Positions 18,337 through 27,682 of a stretch of DNA of 64,000 nucleotides are shown in pieces. Source of the DNA: Parageobacillus caldoxylosilyticus NBRC 107762 (lineage in GTDB: Bacteria > Bacillota > Bacilli > Bacillales > Anoxybacillaceae); assembly GCF_000632715.1 (NCBI RefSeq), contig NZ_BAWO01000008.1, positions 1 to 64,000 of the forward strand, read 5' to 3'. Positions within the stretch are counted from its first letter, which is position 1; each line of letters opens with the position of its first letter. The translations under genes and the position numbers were made by a program. The notes below the pieces were generated by a model. It ran no database searches. It was not told the DNA's origin and saw nothing but the letters and a program-made list of their open reading frames with translations.

Positions 18337-19551
18337 CTAAAAAGTCAGACCTTTTTTTTGCACTTTTTTCACAGTTTTTACCTTTCGTTTATAGTTTTCT
18401 TCGTATTTCGTAAACATCGATATGTTGACAAGCACTCCAAGAGAGGTCATAAACAGCATAAGCGAGGATCCTCCATAACTAACAAGCGGCAATGGAACTC
18501 CAGTAAGTGGAATCACTCCTGTTACGCCTCCCACATTAATAAACGTTTGAATGCCAATCATGACAGAAATTCCAATCGCAAGAAGACTGCCAAACGCGTC
18601 ATTGCATTTTCTCGCAATCCACAATCCTCTTAACACAATGAAAGCTAAAAGGCCTAATGTAAATACTACCCCAAAAAGCCCTAGTTCTTCAGCAATAATT
18701 GCTATAATAAAATCGGTGTGCGACTCAGGTAAATAGCCATATTTTTGAATGCTTTTTCCTAATCCTAATCCTTTTATTCCTCCTAATCCAATTGCCAAAT
18801 AGGAATTAACGAGCTGAAACCCTTCGTCATTAGCATATTTAAACGGATCTAAAAAGCTATAAATCCGTGACATCCGCTCCTTGGAAAAAATTTTATCGCC
18901 AAGGATAGGGATAATAATCGGGGACACGATAATGAACATAAGCATAAAGAACAGCAGCTGCTTAAACAACAAACGGAGCCGCAGCCCTGATGACAAAATT
19001 AAACACGAAGCAATCGCCAACACAATCATCGCTGTGCCAAAGTCGGGCTGAATCGCAATTAAAAAGCAAATAAACAACGTATAGTAAATCGGAAATAAAT
19101 TGCTTTTTACAGGCTGGGATAATCTTTTTTGTTTATTGGCAAATGCTGCCGCTAAGTAAACGATCAGTCCGAACTTTGCCAGCTCGGCTGGCTGTAAGCT
19201 TAACGCGCCGACCCGAAACCAGCTTGTTGCGTTGTTCGCTGTATGTCCAAGAAACGCCACTGCGATTAACAGAAGCGGGGAGACAAAAAAGATTAATTTA
19301 ACTAACTTTTCCTTCGCCCATACTTTATAAGGAATAATCAGTGTGATGAAAAATCCAATAAATGCTATAACAAGCCATAGCTTTTGCCGCTGATAAAAAT
19401 AGTCGCTCGGCACCTCGAAGCGAATGACGGCAGTGATCATGCTCGAACTATAGACCATAATCAAGCCGAACAATGAAAGCATCACCACTGCGATAATCAA
19501 CGGATAGTCGTAACACTTTAGCACCTTTTTCATGAGTTCCTTATCCATCAT
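18337..19551 (-). CDS. ftsW: Cell division SEDS protein FtsW
   Basis: 404-residue polytopic SEDS-family peptidoglycan glycosyltransferase working with a class B PBP at the septum. Family marks are the N-terminal LFGLIMVYSSSM helix, the loop NNATSWFRVGALSLQPAELA, QPDFGTAMIV, the PESHTDFIIAIIAEELG segment (catalytic Asp region) and GVPLPLVSYGGSSL. Gene order next to pyc and ylaN matches B. subtilis ftsW. Either of two adjacent ATGs (19551, 19548) could be used. The C-terminal basic tail KRKVKTVKKVQKKG is cytosolic. Confidence 0.95.
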   Translation of the reverse strand: MMDKELMKKVLKCYDYPLIIAVVMLSLFGLIMVYSSSMITAVIRFEVPSDYFYQRQKLWLVIAFIGFFITLIIPYKVWAKEKLVKLIFFVSPLLLIAVAFLGHTANNATSWFRVGALSLQPAELAKFGLIVYLAAAFANKQKRLSQPVKSNLFPIYYTLFICFLIAIQPDFGTAMIVLAIASCLILSSGLRLRLLFKQLLFFMLMFIIVSPIIIPILGDKIFSKERMSRIYSFLDPFKYANDEGFQLVNSYLAIGLGGIKGLGLGKSIQKYGYLPESHTDFIIAIIAEELGLFGVVFTLGLLAFIVLRGLWIARKCNDAFGSLLAIGISVMIGIQTFINVGGVTGVIPLTGVPLPLVSYGGSSLMLFMTSLGVLVNISMFTKYEENYKRKVKTVKKVQKKGLTF

Positions 19552-19621
19552 TCCTCTTCCTTATTTGCTAGTATGTACATTAAAATCATTCGTAATTGCC
19601 CTTTGTTTTCCTTCTTAAAAA

Positions 19622-19664
19622 CAGAAAAACTCAAACGATTGCAACTTACCAACCGTTTGAGTTA
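19622..19664 (-). terminator. Terminator after ylaN
   Basis: Minus strand ACTCAAACG, a 16-base interior, CGTTTGAGT, then TTTTCTGTTTTT. It separates ylaN from ftsW. Confidence 0.75.
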
Positions 19665-19675
19665 ACGATTTATTT

Positions 19676-19969
19676 TTATCGTACGCGCTTTTTTGTTACC
19701 GCCTCATGCAATGCGGAAAGCTCGCGCTCGAGCCGGTCGAGCAGCGCTTTGCCTTCCTTCTCATTCACCAGACCGAGACGCACGGCAAAATCAATTTCCC
19801 GTGATAGACCGAACATTTGCGTATCAAGCACTTCCTCATAGAGTGGACATTGCGGCATCGTCAAATTATCCATTTGCACTTGAATTAGCTTTACAATTTT
19901 ATCGGCATCCGCTTGCAGAAGCGCGTACGCTTTTTCGCGATAGTTAATTGCATCGCCTGTCACATCCAT
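19676..19969 (-). CDS. ylaN: UPF0358 protein YlaN (Fur-associated iron regulator)
   Basis: 97 residues, all helical. The core [20 protein letters not shown] and [15 protein letters not shown] is nearly identical to B. subtilis and S. aureus YlaN, reported to bind iron and interact with Fur to relieve repression and needed under iron limitation. The ATG at 19969 abuts GGAGGG; the GTG six bases further (19963) has better spacing and gives the length of the B. subtilis protein, so the true start may be the latter. Monocistronic with its own terminator. Confidence 0.93.
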   Translation of the reverse strand: MDVTGDAINYREKAYALLQADADKIVKLIQVQMDNLTMPQCPLYEEVLDTQMFGLSREIDFAVRLGLVNEKEGKALLDRLERELSALHEAVTKKRVR

Positions 19970-20200
19970 CCCTCCGTTCTCCCCTAATCCTTCTTTAAAT
20001 CTTAACGTGAAACATGCAATTTTGCAAGTTGAAACACTTGTCAATTGGAATGATAGAAGCGAATGAACAGCTTTGAGCATCAGCCGTAAACATTCTCCTC
20101 ATAGTAATAGGAAAAAGATATGAACGCACATTACACATGACAAACTATCCATTTACCATTATACTAAAAACAGCAGCCGATGTAGAGGAGAGGATCAAAA

Positions 20201-20710
20201 ATGAACGATATTATTCTGATAACGGGAAATGTAAAGTTTACCATTACGCTGGACCCGGGAGTATGGATTTTTGATGATCGTAAAATAGATTTACACACAT
20301 ACTTTTTAAACCCTTCCCATGGGCAGCAGCATGAGCAACAGGAAGAAGAAGAGGAAATCAAAAAGTTATCTGCTTTTTGGGATCGGGAAATTCAGGAAGG
20401 TGCCGTTTCTCCGCCTACGTTAAAGACAGAAAAACGCTTTTTGAAGGAAAAAATCATTACGGGGACGTTTGCAATGCCGCTCGCTCCCTTTTTGCGCAAT
20501 GCGGAGCCGCTGCCGGATGCAAAGGAGCTGACAATCGTAACCGAGCATGATGAAATAACGATTTCGCTTCAACAAGCATATGAAGCGATTCTCGGCTTTT
20601 CTAAAGATGGAAAACCGTTAAGGGAAGACGGGCCCGTACATTTTTATTTTGGCGACGGTTCCAACCGCGAAACGCCGATTACCCATGTTCGCCGCTTTGT
20701 TGTCCGCTAA
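20201..20710 (+). CDS. ylaL: YlaL-like conserved protein
   Basis: 169 residues, acidic, soluble. It begins MNDIILITGNVKFTITLDPG with WIFDDRKIDL, contains an E-rich linker (QQHEQQEEEEEIKK), and ends with DGPVHFYFGDGSNRETPITH. Position between phoH (ylaK) and ylaN equals B. subtilis ylaL. Some genomes label this family peptidyl-prolyl isomerase, but I see no FKBP, cyclophilin or parvulin motif, so function is left open. GAGGAGAGG precedes the ATG. Convergent with phoH and sharing its terminator. Confidence 0.8.
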   Translation: MNDIILITGNVKFTITLDPGVWIFDDRKIDLHTYFLNPSHGQQHEQQEEEEEIKKLSAFWDREIQEGAVSPPTLKTEKRFLKEKIITGTFAMPLAPFLRNAEPLPDAKELTIVTEHDEITISLQQAYEAILGFSKDGKPLREDGPVHFYFGDGSNRETPITHVRRFVVR

Positions 20711-20752
20711 AGCTGGATGCCCCAGCGCCCTGGGGCATCCAGCTTTTTTTAC
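20709..20752. terminator. Bidirectional terminator between ylaL and phoH
   Basis: AAGCTGGATGCCCCAG, 4-base loop, CTGGGGCATCCAGCTT followed by TTTTT. It is a 16-bp perfect stem between convergent genes. Confidence 0.92.
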
Positions 20753-22080
20753 AGTATATCCGCAGCAAGCTGCGCCAATGCAGAGCGCTCTCCTTTGATC
20801 AGGCGGACGTGCCCGGCAATCTTCTGGTCTTTAAATTTCTCCACGACGTACGTGAGGCCGTTGTTATATTCGTCCAAATATGGGTGATCGATTTGCTCCG
20901 GATCGCCCATCAAAATGATTTTGCTTTTCTCGCCGACACGCGTTAAAATCGTTTTTACTTCGTGTTTCGTTAAATTTTGTGCCTCATCAATGATAATAAA
21001 CTGCTCTGGCAGGCTGCGGCCGCGTATATAGGTGAGCGCTTCTACTTCAATCGAACTCATTCCCGCTAAAATTGCATCTAATTCCCCTGTTTTTTTTGTG
21101 TTAAACAAGTATTCTAAATTATCAAAAATCGGCTGCATCCACGGGCGCAACTTTTCTTCCTTTTCCCCCGGCAAAAAGCCGATATCTTTTCCCATGGGGA
21201 CGATTGGTCTGGCGACAAGCAGCTTTTTGTACGTGCGTAAATCTTCCGTCTGCATCAATCCCGCCGCAAGAGCAAGCAGCGTTTTTCCCGTTCCCGCTTT
21301 GCCAATCAAGGTGACAAGCTGGATGTCATCGCGCGTAAGCAGTTCAAACGCCATCGTTTGCTGCACGTTGCGCGGGCGAATCCCCCATATATGTTCATGA
21401 TGAAACACAAGCTTTTTCACTTTTTTGCCGCTGTGATCGACAATGCCTATGGCAGAGGCGGAACCGCCAAACGCATCTTTCATAATGATAAATTGGTTTG
21501 GGTAAAAAGGATGATTGGCAATGTCGGCTAAAACGAGTTCTCCTTTTTCATAAAATCGTTGCAAGTGCTCTGTCCCTATGTATAGCTCGAGAAACCCAGT
21601 ATAAATATGGTCCACATCGACAACGCGGTCGCTTAAAAAATCTTCTGCTTGCAAGCCAATTGCATCTGCCTTCACGCGCACAAGCGCGTCCTTGCTGACT
21701 AAAATAACAGAACGTCCATTTTCTTTTGCCTGTTCCTCGATAGATAAGTTTTTTGCTACCGCTAAAATGCGGTTGTCATTTGTTTTTTCCACAAAAATTT
21801 CCTGCAGTTGCTGAAAAGAGCGATGATTTAATTCAATGCGCAGCACTCCGCCGTTTTCGAGCGGAATTTTTTCATGCAGCTTTCCGTTTTCGCGCAGACG
21901 GTCGATCAGCTTCGATACTTGCCGAGCGTTTCTGCCGATTTCGTCCATGTACCTTTTTTTCGAATCAACTTCCTCGAGCACGACCGCCGGAATGACCACT
22001 TCATTGTCTTCAAACGAAAAGATGGAATATGGATCTTGCAGCAGCACATTTGTATCTAATACATATATTTTTTTTCCCAA
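20749..22080 (-). CDS. phoH: PIN-PhoH ATPase (PhoH2, YlaK)
   Basis: Two-domain protein of about 443 residues: N-terminal PIN RNase domain (VLDTNVLLQDPYSIFSF, conserved acidic residues to about 150) and C-terminal PhoH P-loop ATPase (GKAGTGKTLLALAAG about residue 260, Walker B IIIDEAQNL). PhoH2 proteins are RNA helicase/nucleases. The TTG at 22080 is preferred over the ATG at 22104 because GGGGAGAGTGG sits correctly upstream and the family starts right at the PIN strand. Same position as B. subtilis ylaK, opposite strand to ylaJ. Confidence 0.93.
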   Translation of the reverse strand: MGKKIYVLDTNVLLQDPYSIFSFEDNEVVIPAVVLEEVDSKKRYMDEIGRNARQVSKLIDRLRENGKLHEKIPLENGGVLRIELNHRSFQQLQEIFVEKTNDNRILAVAKNLSIEEQAKENGRSVILVSKDALVRVKADAIGLQAEDFLSDRVVDVDHIYTGFLELYIGTEHLQRFYEKGELVLADIANHPFYPNQFIIMKDAFGGSASAIGIVDHSGKKVKKLVFHHEHIWGIRPRNVQQTMAFELLTRDDIQLVTLIGKAGTGKTLLALAAGLMQTEDLRTYKKLLVARPIVPMGKDIGFLPGEKEEKLRPWMQPIFDNLEYLFNTKKTGELDAILAGMSSIEVEALTYIRGRSLPEQFIIIDEAQNLTKHEVKTILTRVGEKSKIILMGDPEQIDHPYLDEYNNGLTYVVEKFKDQKIAGHVRLIKGERSALAQLAADIL

Positions 22081-22220
22081 ATTACCACTCTCCCCATTTT
22101 TCATTTTTTACTTTCCACTATTGGACAGGAATGGTTGTTATATAAGATATGAAAAAATGCATAAAGATAGAAGAATGTTTGCAAAATAAAGTAAAAAAAT
22201 GAGATAGAGGTGTGCAAACG

Positions 22221-22820
22221 ATGAACTGGATCCGGTATTTGTTGGTTGCCTTATGCATTTGCTTATTGGGTGGATGTAATATAGGAAATGATGAGCGTGC
22301 CAATGACACAGAACGCTCGCTTGTTCGTGTCAAAAACACGACAGATGAAAAAATAACGAACAAGGCAGGCCAAGACATTGCCCACCGCCTCGCTGACTTA
22401 GCCAAGCGCGTGCCAAACGTAAACGATGCGACCGTGCTTGTGGTCGGAAAATACGCCATTGTTGGCATCGATATCGATGCAAATATGGATGCTTCGCGGG
22501 TCGGAACGATTAAATATTCCGTTGCTGAAGCGCTGCAAAAAGATCCTTATGGAGCTAACGCCATTATCATCGCTGATCCTGACCTGTATGCCCGCTTGAA
22601 AAACATCGCCAGACAGGTGGATAACGGTCGGCCTGTTCAAGCGTTTATGAACGAAATTGCCGACATCGTCGGACGGGTCATGCCGGAAGTGCCTAGCGAT
22701 TTATTGGAAACGACACCACCGGAGCCAACCGACGAAAATGATTCGCAACTAAACAAGAAAGAGGAGCAGCAGCTTCATCGCCGTCAGGAAAAACAATCGA
22801 ATGAATACTTAAATCAATAA
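22221..22820 (+). CDS. ylaJ: YhcN/YlaJ sporulation lipoprotein
   Basis: 199-residue lipoprotein: signal peptide with lipobox LLGGC, then a YhcN/YlaJ domain (RLADLAKRVPNVNDATVLVV, YAIVGIDIDANMDASRVGTI, DPDLYARLKNIARQVDNGRP) and a charged C-terminal tail (KKEEQQLHRRQEKQSNEYLNQ). B. subtilis homologues are spore-membrane lipoproteins made under forespore control. The ATG at 22221 is used; AGAGG lies about 9 bases upstream, whereas a GTG at 22212 is inside the ribosome site. Followed by a terminator. Confidence 0.92.
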   Translation: MNWIRYLLVALCICLLGGCNIGNDERANDTERSLVRVKNTTDEKITNKAGQDIAHRLADLAKRVPNVNDATVLVVGKYAIVGIDIDANMDASRVGTIKYSVAEALQKDPYGANAIIIADPDLYARLKNIARQVDNGRPVQAFMNEIADIVGRVMPEVPSDLLETTPPEPTDENDSQLNKKEEQQLHRRQEKQSNEYLNQ

Positions 22821-22850
22821 AGAGCTTAGCTCAAAGCTAAGCTCTTTATT
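22819..22850 (+). terminator. Terminator after ylaJ
   Basis: AAAGAGCTTAGCT, 3-base loop, AGCTAAGCTCTTT, ATT: a compact perfect stem immediately after the stop codon. Confidence 0.85.
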
Positions 22851-23003
22851 GATGAATGGCGTTGCATTGCCGCATATGTATCATCCATGTTCGGATTCAT
22901 GATATAATAAAATTAAGACAACTCTTCTTCGGCTTACCCATCGGTTAAAGGGAAGTCTTCTTATTTTTCTGATACAAATTTGTATGAGCCAACGAGGTGG
23001 ACA

Positions 23004-23204
23004 ATGAGAGTTAAATGTGTTCTTTGCGACCGAATCGATACGATTGATGATGAATCGCTGCTGGCAAAACGGCTACGAAACCGCCCTATTCACACCTATA
23101 TGTGTAAAGAGTGCTACGATCGCATCGCCGAAAAAACGAAGGCGCGGCTAGCAACTGGAAAATTTCGCATATATCGTTCCACATTGTCCGACGATGAATG
23201 GTAA
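23004..23204 (+). CDS. ylaI: YlaI, small zinc-ribbon-like protein (DUF2197)
   Basis: 66 residues with two CxxC pairs (KCVLCDRID at the N-terminus and YMCKECYDRI near residue 33), consistent with one zinc site. The remainder is basic (LRNRPIHT, KTKARLATGKFRIYRSTL), so nucleic-acid or ribosome binding is possible but not shown. The ATG at 23004 follows GAGGTGG. A 5' leader with GTCTT/AAGAC complementarity (22917-22970) precedes it. Position matches B. subtilis ylaI. Confidence 0.88.
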   Translation: MRVKCVLCDRIDTIDDESLLAKRLRNRPIHTYMCKECYDRIAEKTKARLATGKFRIYRSTLSDDEW

Positions 23205-23261
23205 ATGTCGGTGTAGCCAGCCTTCTTTCCCGCTTGCCAGCAGCATCCTGGATTTTGCATC

Positions 23262-23294
23262 AAAAAAGCCGGGGACAAAAAACCCGGCTTTTTT
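23262..23294. terminator. Bidirectional terminator
   Basis: AAAAAAGCCGGG, 9-base loop, CCCGGCTTTTTT between convergent ylaI and the 23293 gene. Confidence 0.9.
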
Positions 23295-23586
23295 AGGAAA
23301 GATAGTTGCGATATTTTTCTGGATTCTTTTCTATTTGCTCCAACATCACATCAATCAGTTCCACCGGAAACCGCGCCATTTGTTTTTCCCCGTTTCGCTC
23401 GTAGTGAACGATATACATTTCCCCGGCTCCATCTTTGTTGACTTGCAGTTCGGTAATTTGAAAATCGTGCCTTAGTATTTCGTAAAAAAAGGAAGCTGTC
23501 TCTTGGGCCGCCATATCGTCCGGACGCGCCTGTGCCACCACATAAATCGTCAGCCAATTATAAAGGGCATCTTGCAACGATTTCAT
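23293..23586 (-). CDS. Conserved hypothetical protein downstream of ylaH
   Basis: 97 residues, soluble, MKSLQDALYNWLTIYVVAQA onward, with a helix (DDMAAQETASFFYEILRHDF), a beta region (LQVNKDGAGEMYIVHYERNG) and a terminal helix (VELIDVMLEQIEKNPEKYRN). I do not recognise a domain; the B. subtilis yla cluster has no gene here. The start lies 12 bp after the ylaH stop, so it is probably co-transcribed with ylaH. Ends at a bidirectional terminator. Confidence 0.75.
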   Translation of the reverse strand: MKSLQDALYNWLTIYVVAQARPDDMAAQETASFFYEILRHDFQITELQVNKDGAGEMYIVHYERNGEKQMARFPVELIDVMLEQIEKNPEKYRNYLS

Positions 23587-23598
23587 CGCTTCACCGCC

Positions 23599-23919
23599 TT
23601 ATTTTTCTTCTTTCATCTCGTGTCCTTTGGATTGGTATAGGCGGACTTTATAAATAATTAATACGAGAGCGGCGACCACCAATCCTTCCGCAATCGGCAA
23701 AAATACGGCAAAAAAGGTTAAAATCGTGCAGCCTAACGCCAACAACACATAGATAATGACGTTTTTAAGCAAGGGAAGCTTCTTGGCAAAACCGAGACGG
23801 TACACAACGGCAGCCAAAACAAAAATTGTAATGTAAAGAAGCCACATCCCTTTCTCCGGATTTGCGTCCACTTTATATAGCGATGCAAAAAACGTCAGGC
23901 GTTCTAAAACATCCACCAA
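23599..23919 (-). CDS. ylaH: YlaH-like membrane protein
   Basis: 106 residues with three hydrophobic helices ([59 protein letters not shown]) and a charged C-terminus. Matches the YlaH-like family; function unknown. The start is either TTG 23919 or GTG 23916 after a long G run (AAGGGGGGGG). It lies 11 bp after typA, as in B. subtilis ylaG-ylaH, so probably the same operon. Confidence 0.88.
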   Translation of the reverse strand: MVDVLERLTFFASLYKVDANPEKGMWLLYITIFVLAAVVYRLGFAKKLPLLKNVIIYVLLALGCTILTFFAVFLPIAEGLVVAALVLIIYKVRLYQSKGHEMKEEK

Positions 23920-23930
23920 ATTCCCCCCCC

Positions 23931-25775
23931 TTATTTCGCCTGCTGCGCTGCTTTCTTTTTCTTCTCCACCTTTTCGCGCTCGCTTTTATTTAATATTTTT
24001 TTGCGCAGGCGAATCGATTTTGGCGTTACTTCGCAATATTCGTCGTCATTTAAATATTCAAGCGCTTCTTCAAGCGTCATTAAACGCGGCTTTTTCATCG
24101 TAACCGTTTGCTCTTTTGTCGACGAGCGGATGTTCGTCATATGTTTTTCCCTGCAAATATTGACGACCAAATCGTTTTCGCGATTGTGCTCGCCGACAAT
24201 CATTCCTTCATATACCTCCGTCCCCGGCTCGACAAAAATCGTTCCTCGGTCTTCTAGCTGCATAATACCATACGCCGTTGCTTTGCCGGTTTCCATGGAA
24301 ATGAGCACTCCTTGGCGGCGGCCGCCCACTTGCCCGCTTTGCGCCGGCGCATAATGGTCAAATGAATGATTTAAAATTCCATATCCGCGCGTTAATGACA
24401 TAAATTCCGTTCGATAACCAATCAATCCACGCGAAGGCACCATAAAGACGAGGCGCACTTGCCCATTTTCATTATGGACCATATCCACCAGCTCGCCTTT
24501 GCGGGCCCCGATCGATTCCATAATTGCACCGGTGTATTCTTCAGGAATATCAATAATAACCCGTTCCACTGGCTCGCAAAGCACGCCATCAATTTCTTTC
24601 ATAATTACTTCCGGCTTGGATACTTGCAATTCATATCCCTCGCGGCGCATGTTTTCGATCAAAATCGATAAATGGAGCTCACCGCGCCCGGAAACGATCC
24701 ACGCATCAGGAGAATCGGTGTTTTCCACGCGCAGGCTGACGTCCGTCTCGAGCTGGGTGCGCAGGCGCTCTTCCAGCTTTCTTGCCGTTACATATTTGCC
24801 TTCTCGTCCGGCAAACGGGCTATTGTTCACTAAAAACGTCATTTTCAAAGTCGGTTCATCAATGCGAAGCGGCGGCAATGCTTCTTGATGATCAAGCGGG
24901 CATACCGTTTCCCCGACGTTAATATCTTCCATTCCCGCCACCGCGACAATATCTCCTGCTTCTGCCTCGGTAATTTCTATCCGTTTTAAGCCAATAAACC
25001 CAAACAATTTGGTGACACGGAACGTTTTCACGGAACCATCCAATTTCATTAGCGCCACTTGCTGTCCGACTTTCATCGTCCCGCGAAAGATACGGCCGAT
25101 GCCGATGCGCCCAACGTACTCGTTGTAATCAAGCAGCGCCACTTGAAATTGCAGCGGTTCCTCCCGATTGTCCACCGGCGCTGGAATATGATCGATAATC
25201 GTTTCAAATAATACACTCATATCTTTCTCTTGTTTGTGAGGATCCAAGCTGGCTGTTCCGTGCAGCGCCGAAGTATAGACAACCGGAAACTCAAGCTGGT
25301 CTTCCGATGCTCCTAATTCAATAAATAAGTCAATCACTTCGTCAACGACTTCCTCTGGCCGCGCAAACTCACGGTCAATTTTATTGACGACGACAATCGG
25401 GACGAGCTGCTGCTCAAGCGCCTTTTTCAGCACAAAGCGCGTCTGCGGCATGCAGCCTTCATAAGCGTCGACTACCAATAAAACACCATCGACAAGCCGC
25501 ATAATCCGCTCTACTTCACCGCCGAAATCAGCATGTCCCGGCGTGTCTAAAATATTAATGCGCGTCCCTTTATACTGAACGGCAGTATTTTTGGCTAAAA
25601 TGGTAATTCCACGTTCTCTTTCTAAATCGTTCCGGTCCAAAGCACGCTCTTCTACGTGTTCGTTTTCACGGAACGTTCCCGATTGCCGCAATAATTGATC
25701 CACCAACGTTGTTTTGCCATGGTCTACGTGTGCGATAATTGCAATATTGCGAAGATCTTCTCTTCTTTTTGTCAA
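23931..25775 (-). CDS. typA: Ribosome-associated translational GTPase TypA/BipA
   Basis: 614-residue GTPase aiding 50S assembly and stress growth. G-motifs: [10 protein letters not shown] (G1), RGITI (G2), [14 protein letters not shown] (G3), VVNKIDR (G4), SALHG (G5). An EF-G-like domain II (about 205-300), domains III and V, and the BipA-specific C-terminal domain ([11 protein letters not shown]-like ...[16 protein letters not shown]) follow. Starts with TTG at 25775, AGGAGTG 9 bases upstream. The basic tail [10 protein letters not shown] is typical. Confidence 0.97.
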   Translation of the reverse strand: MTKRREDLRNIAIIAHVDHGKTTLVDQLLRQSGTFRENEHVEERALDRNDLERERGITILAKNTAVQYKGTRINILDTPGHADFGGEVERIMRLVDGVLLVVDAYEGCMPQTRFVLKKALEQQLVPIVVVNKIDREFARPEEVVDEVIDLFIELGASEDQLEFPVVYTSALHGTASLDPHKQEKDMSVLFETIIDHIPAPVDNREEPLQFQVALLDYNEYVGRIGIGRIFRGTMKVGQQVALMKLDGSVKTFRVTKLFGFIGLKRIEITEAEAGDIVAVAGMEDINVGETVCPLDHQEALPPLRIDEPTLKMTFLVNNSPFAGREGKYVTARKLEERLRTQLETDVSLRVENTDSPDAWIVSGRGELHLSILIENMRREGYELQVSKPEVIMKEIDGVLCEPVERVIIDIPEEYTGAIMESIGARKGELVDMVHNENGQVRLVFMVPSRGLIGYRTEFMSLTRGYGILNHSFDHYAPAQSGQVGGRRQGVLISMETGKATAYGIMQLEDRGTIFVEPGTEVYEGMIVGEHNRENDLVVNICREKHMTNIRSSTKEQTVTMKKPRLMTLEEALEYLNDDEYCEVTPKSIRLRKKILNKSEREKVEKKKKAAQQAK

Positions 25776-25901
25776 GGTGTGTCACTCCTATGTGTAAACT
25801 GCTCGTTTATTATATCATAAAGATAGAAAAGCGGCATATTTTCCTGTACACTAAAGAAAACGCAAAATTTTACCGTAAGCACACGAAAGGAGAATAGACA
25901 A

Positions 25902-26087
25902 ATGAAGCAAATCCAACCGATTCCGCTTTTATTAGCGATATTCGCGGTCATCGCCATTATGGCCGTCGGCATTTTTATCGCGGAACAAAGCATCATCGGT
26001 GTTATTTTATCTGTCGTCGCTTTATTTGTGATTGTCGGCATCGGATTTGCCCGCAAAAAACGAATGCGCGAAAAAGGAATGCTATAG
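25902..26087 (+). CDS. ylaF: YlaF, small membrane protein (DUF5325)
   Basis: 61 residues: two adjacent membrane helices (IPLLLAIFAVIAIMAVGIFI and SIIGVILSVVALFVIVGIGF) and a short basic cytosolic tail (ARKKRMREKGML). Corresponds to B. subtilis YlaF in position (divergent from typA). Function unknown. AAAGGAG precedes the ATG at good distance. Followed by a bidirectional terminator. Confidence 0.88.
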   Translation: MKQIQPIPLLLAIFAVIAIMAVGIFIAEQSIIGVILSVVALFVIVGIGFARKKRMREKGML

Positions 26088-26120
26088 AAAATGGGACAAC
26101 TTTTCAGTTTGTCCCATTCT
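26088..26120. terminator. Bidirectional terminator
   Basis: AATGGGACAA, 8-base loop, TTGTCCCATT between convergent ylaF and the inositol monophosphatase gene; partly overlaps the latter's last codons. Confidence 0.75.
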
Positions 26121-26913
26121 AATGATGAATATATTTTTTTAAAATTTCCTCATGCAATCCCGGCTTTGACACAAATACGGAGTTTCTTTCCAGGAGACGA
26201 AGCGGCTCACCATATAAATTTGTCACAATGCCGCCGACTTCCTGCACAAGCACAAGCCCACCGGCGAAATCCCACGGCGACAGGCGCATCGTAATATAGG
26301 CGTCCAAGCGGCCTGCGGCAACATATGCCATTTCAAGCGCCGCCGATCCGTATGAACGCGTTCCTCTCGCATCTTTGACAAGCGGAGCCAATACGCTCGG
26401 ATCGATTCGTTTATTTTCGGTCACCCATGTAGCATTTAGCGAGATGAGCGCTTCAGAAACAGATACCGGTTCCAAAGGGGAAAGCGGCTTATCGTTCAAA
26501 AACGCCCCTTCGCCTTTGCGTGCGGCATACAGCTCATCCTGCACGACATCGTACACATATCCCAACATTCCGACTCCCTTTTCAAACACACCGATCGAAA
26601 TCGCAAAGTTTCGCTGCTGGTGGACAAAATTCATCGTCCCATCGATCGGATCAATAATCCAAACAATGCCTTCGAGGGTGGTGATATTATCGCCGAATCC
26701 CTCTTCCCCTAAAACACGATGATCAGGAAATGTTTTTCTTATATTTTCAATAAAAAAGCGCTCTGTTTCACGGTCGACATTGGTGACGAGATCGTTGCGG
26801 TGCGATTTCGTTTCCACCGTCAGCTTTTCTGCAAATGTAGCGCGGATTCTCGCCCCTGCTTCCCTTATCCATTGTCGGGCATAATGATCAATTTCTTCCC
26901 ATTTCACTTGCAT
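26119..26913 (-). CDS. suhB: Inositol-1-monophosphatase family protein (YktC/SuhB)
   Basis: 264 residues with the lithium-sensitive phosphatase motifs: GEEGFGD (about residue 70), the metal-binding DPIDGTMNFVHQ (about 88-99), and WDFAGGLVLVQEVGG near the C-terminus. Hydrolyses myo-inositol monophosphate or related sugar phosphates, magnesium-dependent. The ATG at 26913 (MQVKWEEIDHYAR) follows GCAGGAGGA; upstream frame codons lack similarity. Orthologous to B. subtilis yktC by position next to ykzI and yktA. Confidence 0.93.
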   Translation of the reverse strand: MQVKWEEIDHYARQWIREAGARIRATFAEKLTVETKSHRNDLVTNVDRETERFFIENIRKTFPDHRVLGEEGFGDNITTLEGIVWIIDPIDGTMNFVHQQRNFAISIGVFEKGVGMLGYVYDVVQDELYAARKGEGAFLNDKPLSPLEPVSVSEALISLNATWVTENKRIDPSVLAPLVKDARGTRSYGSAALEMAYVAAGRLDAYITMRLSPWDFAGGLVLVQEVGGIVTNLYGEPLRLLERNSVFVSKPGLHEEILKKYIHH

Positions 26914-26995
26914 ATCCAGTCCTCCTGCTTTTACGAAATATGTACGCATCAAAAATATTTCCGTCATTAACGAAAGGGATGCTGACACAATTCAA

Positions 26996-27025
26996 GAAAA
27001 AAACGAACCGCTGAGGTGGTTCGCC
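26996..27025 (-). terminator. Terminator after ykzI
   Basis: Minus strand CGAACCAC, 4-base loop, GCGGTTCG, TTTTTTTC. Confidence 0.8.
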
Positions 27026-27038
27026 TTAAAATGTGTTG

Positions 27039-27227
27039 TCATACTTGAAGGCGCATTAATTCTTGACGCAGTTTTTCCAATCTTCGTTTGCATTCTTTTT
27101 TCTTTTCTTCATCGTTTTCCATCATCGCTTCATACAGCGTCGCTAACTCATAATCTAGTTCTAACCGCAATACCGCCATGCGCTTCTCTCCATCAGTACG
27201 CTTCACCGAATTCATTGTTTTTTTCAT
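27039..27227 (-). CDS. ykzI: YkzI-like small helical protein
   Basis: 62 residues, MKKTMNSVKRTDGEKRMAVL, then two charged helices (LELDYELATLYEAMMENDEE and KKKECKRRLEKLRQELMRLQ) that could form a helical hairpin or coiled coil. Function unknown. The second of two ATGs (27227) is used: AAAGGGGTG lies 8 bases upstream of it and only 2 bases from the first. Named from position between yktA and yktC in B. subtilis and matching length. Confidence 0.75.
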   Translation of the reverse strand: MKKTMNSVKRTDGEKRMAVLRLELDYELATLYEAMMENDEEKKKECKRRLEKLRQELMRLQV

Positions 27228-27392
27228 GTGCATAGCACCCCTTTCGCTATGATCCCGAAAATCCTTTTGTATAAATAACGGAATTTTCTGATAGCTATTT
27301 TGTTTTATATATATTATGTGAAAAAAAGGGGGTATGCAACAAATTTGTGTATTCACCTACTTTTCGCGCTGTACCATCTCTATGCGGCGCAT

Positions 27393-27665
27393 TCATTCCA
27401 TGTGAATCCAATCACCGTTTTTTGCTGCTTTCGCTTTTTTCATTACTTGATAGGATGAATAGCCGCTTGCCTGTTCAAATTCATCGCATAACTTTTTTTC
27501 TTCGCTTTTGCTTGGAACAATTTCTTTAAAGCGGCGGTATGTGTTCATTAGTTTTTCCCGTTCCATTCCTTTTTCATAGACGGTTTCAATCGCTTCAAAA
27601 AATTTGATGACATCAATAATTTCTTGCGTCGACCAGTCATAGGAAAACGGGTAGGAATAATTCAT
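27393..27665 (-). CDS. yktA: UPF0223 family protein YktA
   Basis: 90 residues, [20 protein letters not shown] onward, with the UPF0223 core [20 protein letters not shown] and a C-terminal [11 protein letters not shown]. Small, all helical, cytosolic; structure known for the family but function is not. The ATG at 27665 is chosen over an upstream ATG because the family begins MNY(S/x)YP and TTGGAGGTGTG precedes it. It lies 17 bp after the upstream oxidoreductase gene, possibly one transcript. Confidence 0.92.
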   Translation of the reverse strand: MNYSYPFSYDWSTQEIIDVIKFFEAIETVYEKGMEREKLMNTYRRFKEIVPSKSEEKKLCDEFEQASGYSSYQVMKKAKAAKNGDWIHME

Positions 27666-27682
27666 CGCCCACACCTCCAACG

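Noticed and set aside
22917-22970. Possible riboswitch in the ylaI leader
   Set aside because: Only short complementarity (AAGAC/GTCTT) is visible and no known riboswitch core was recognised.
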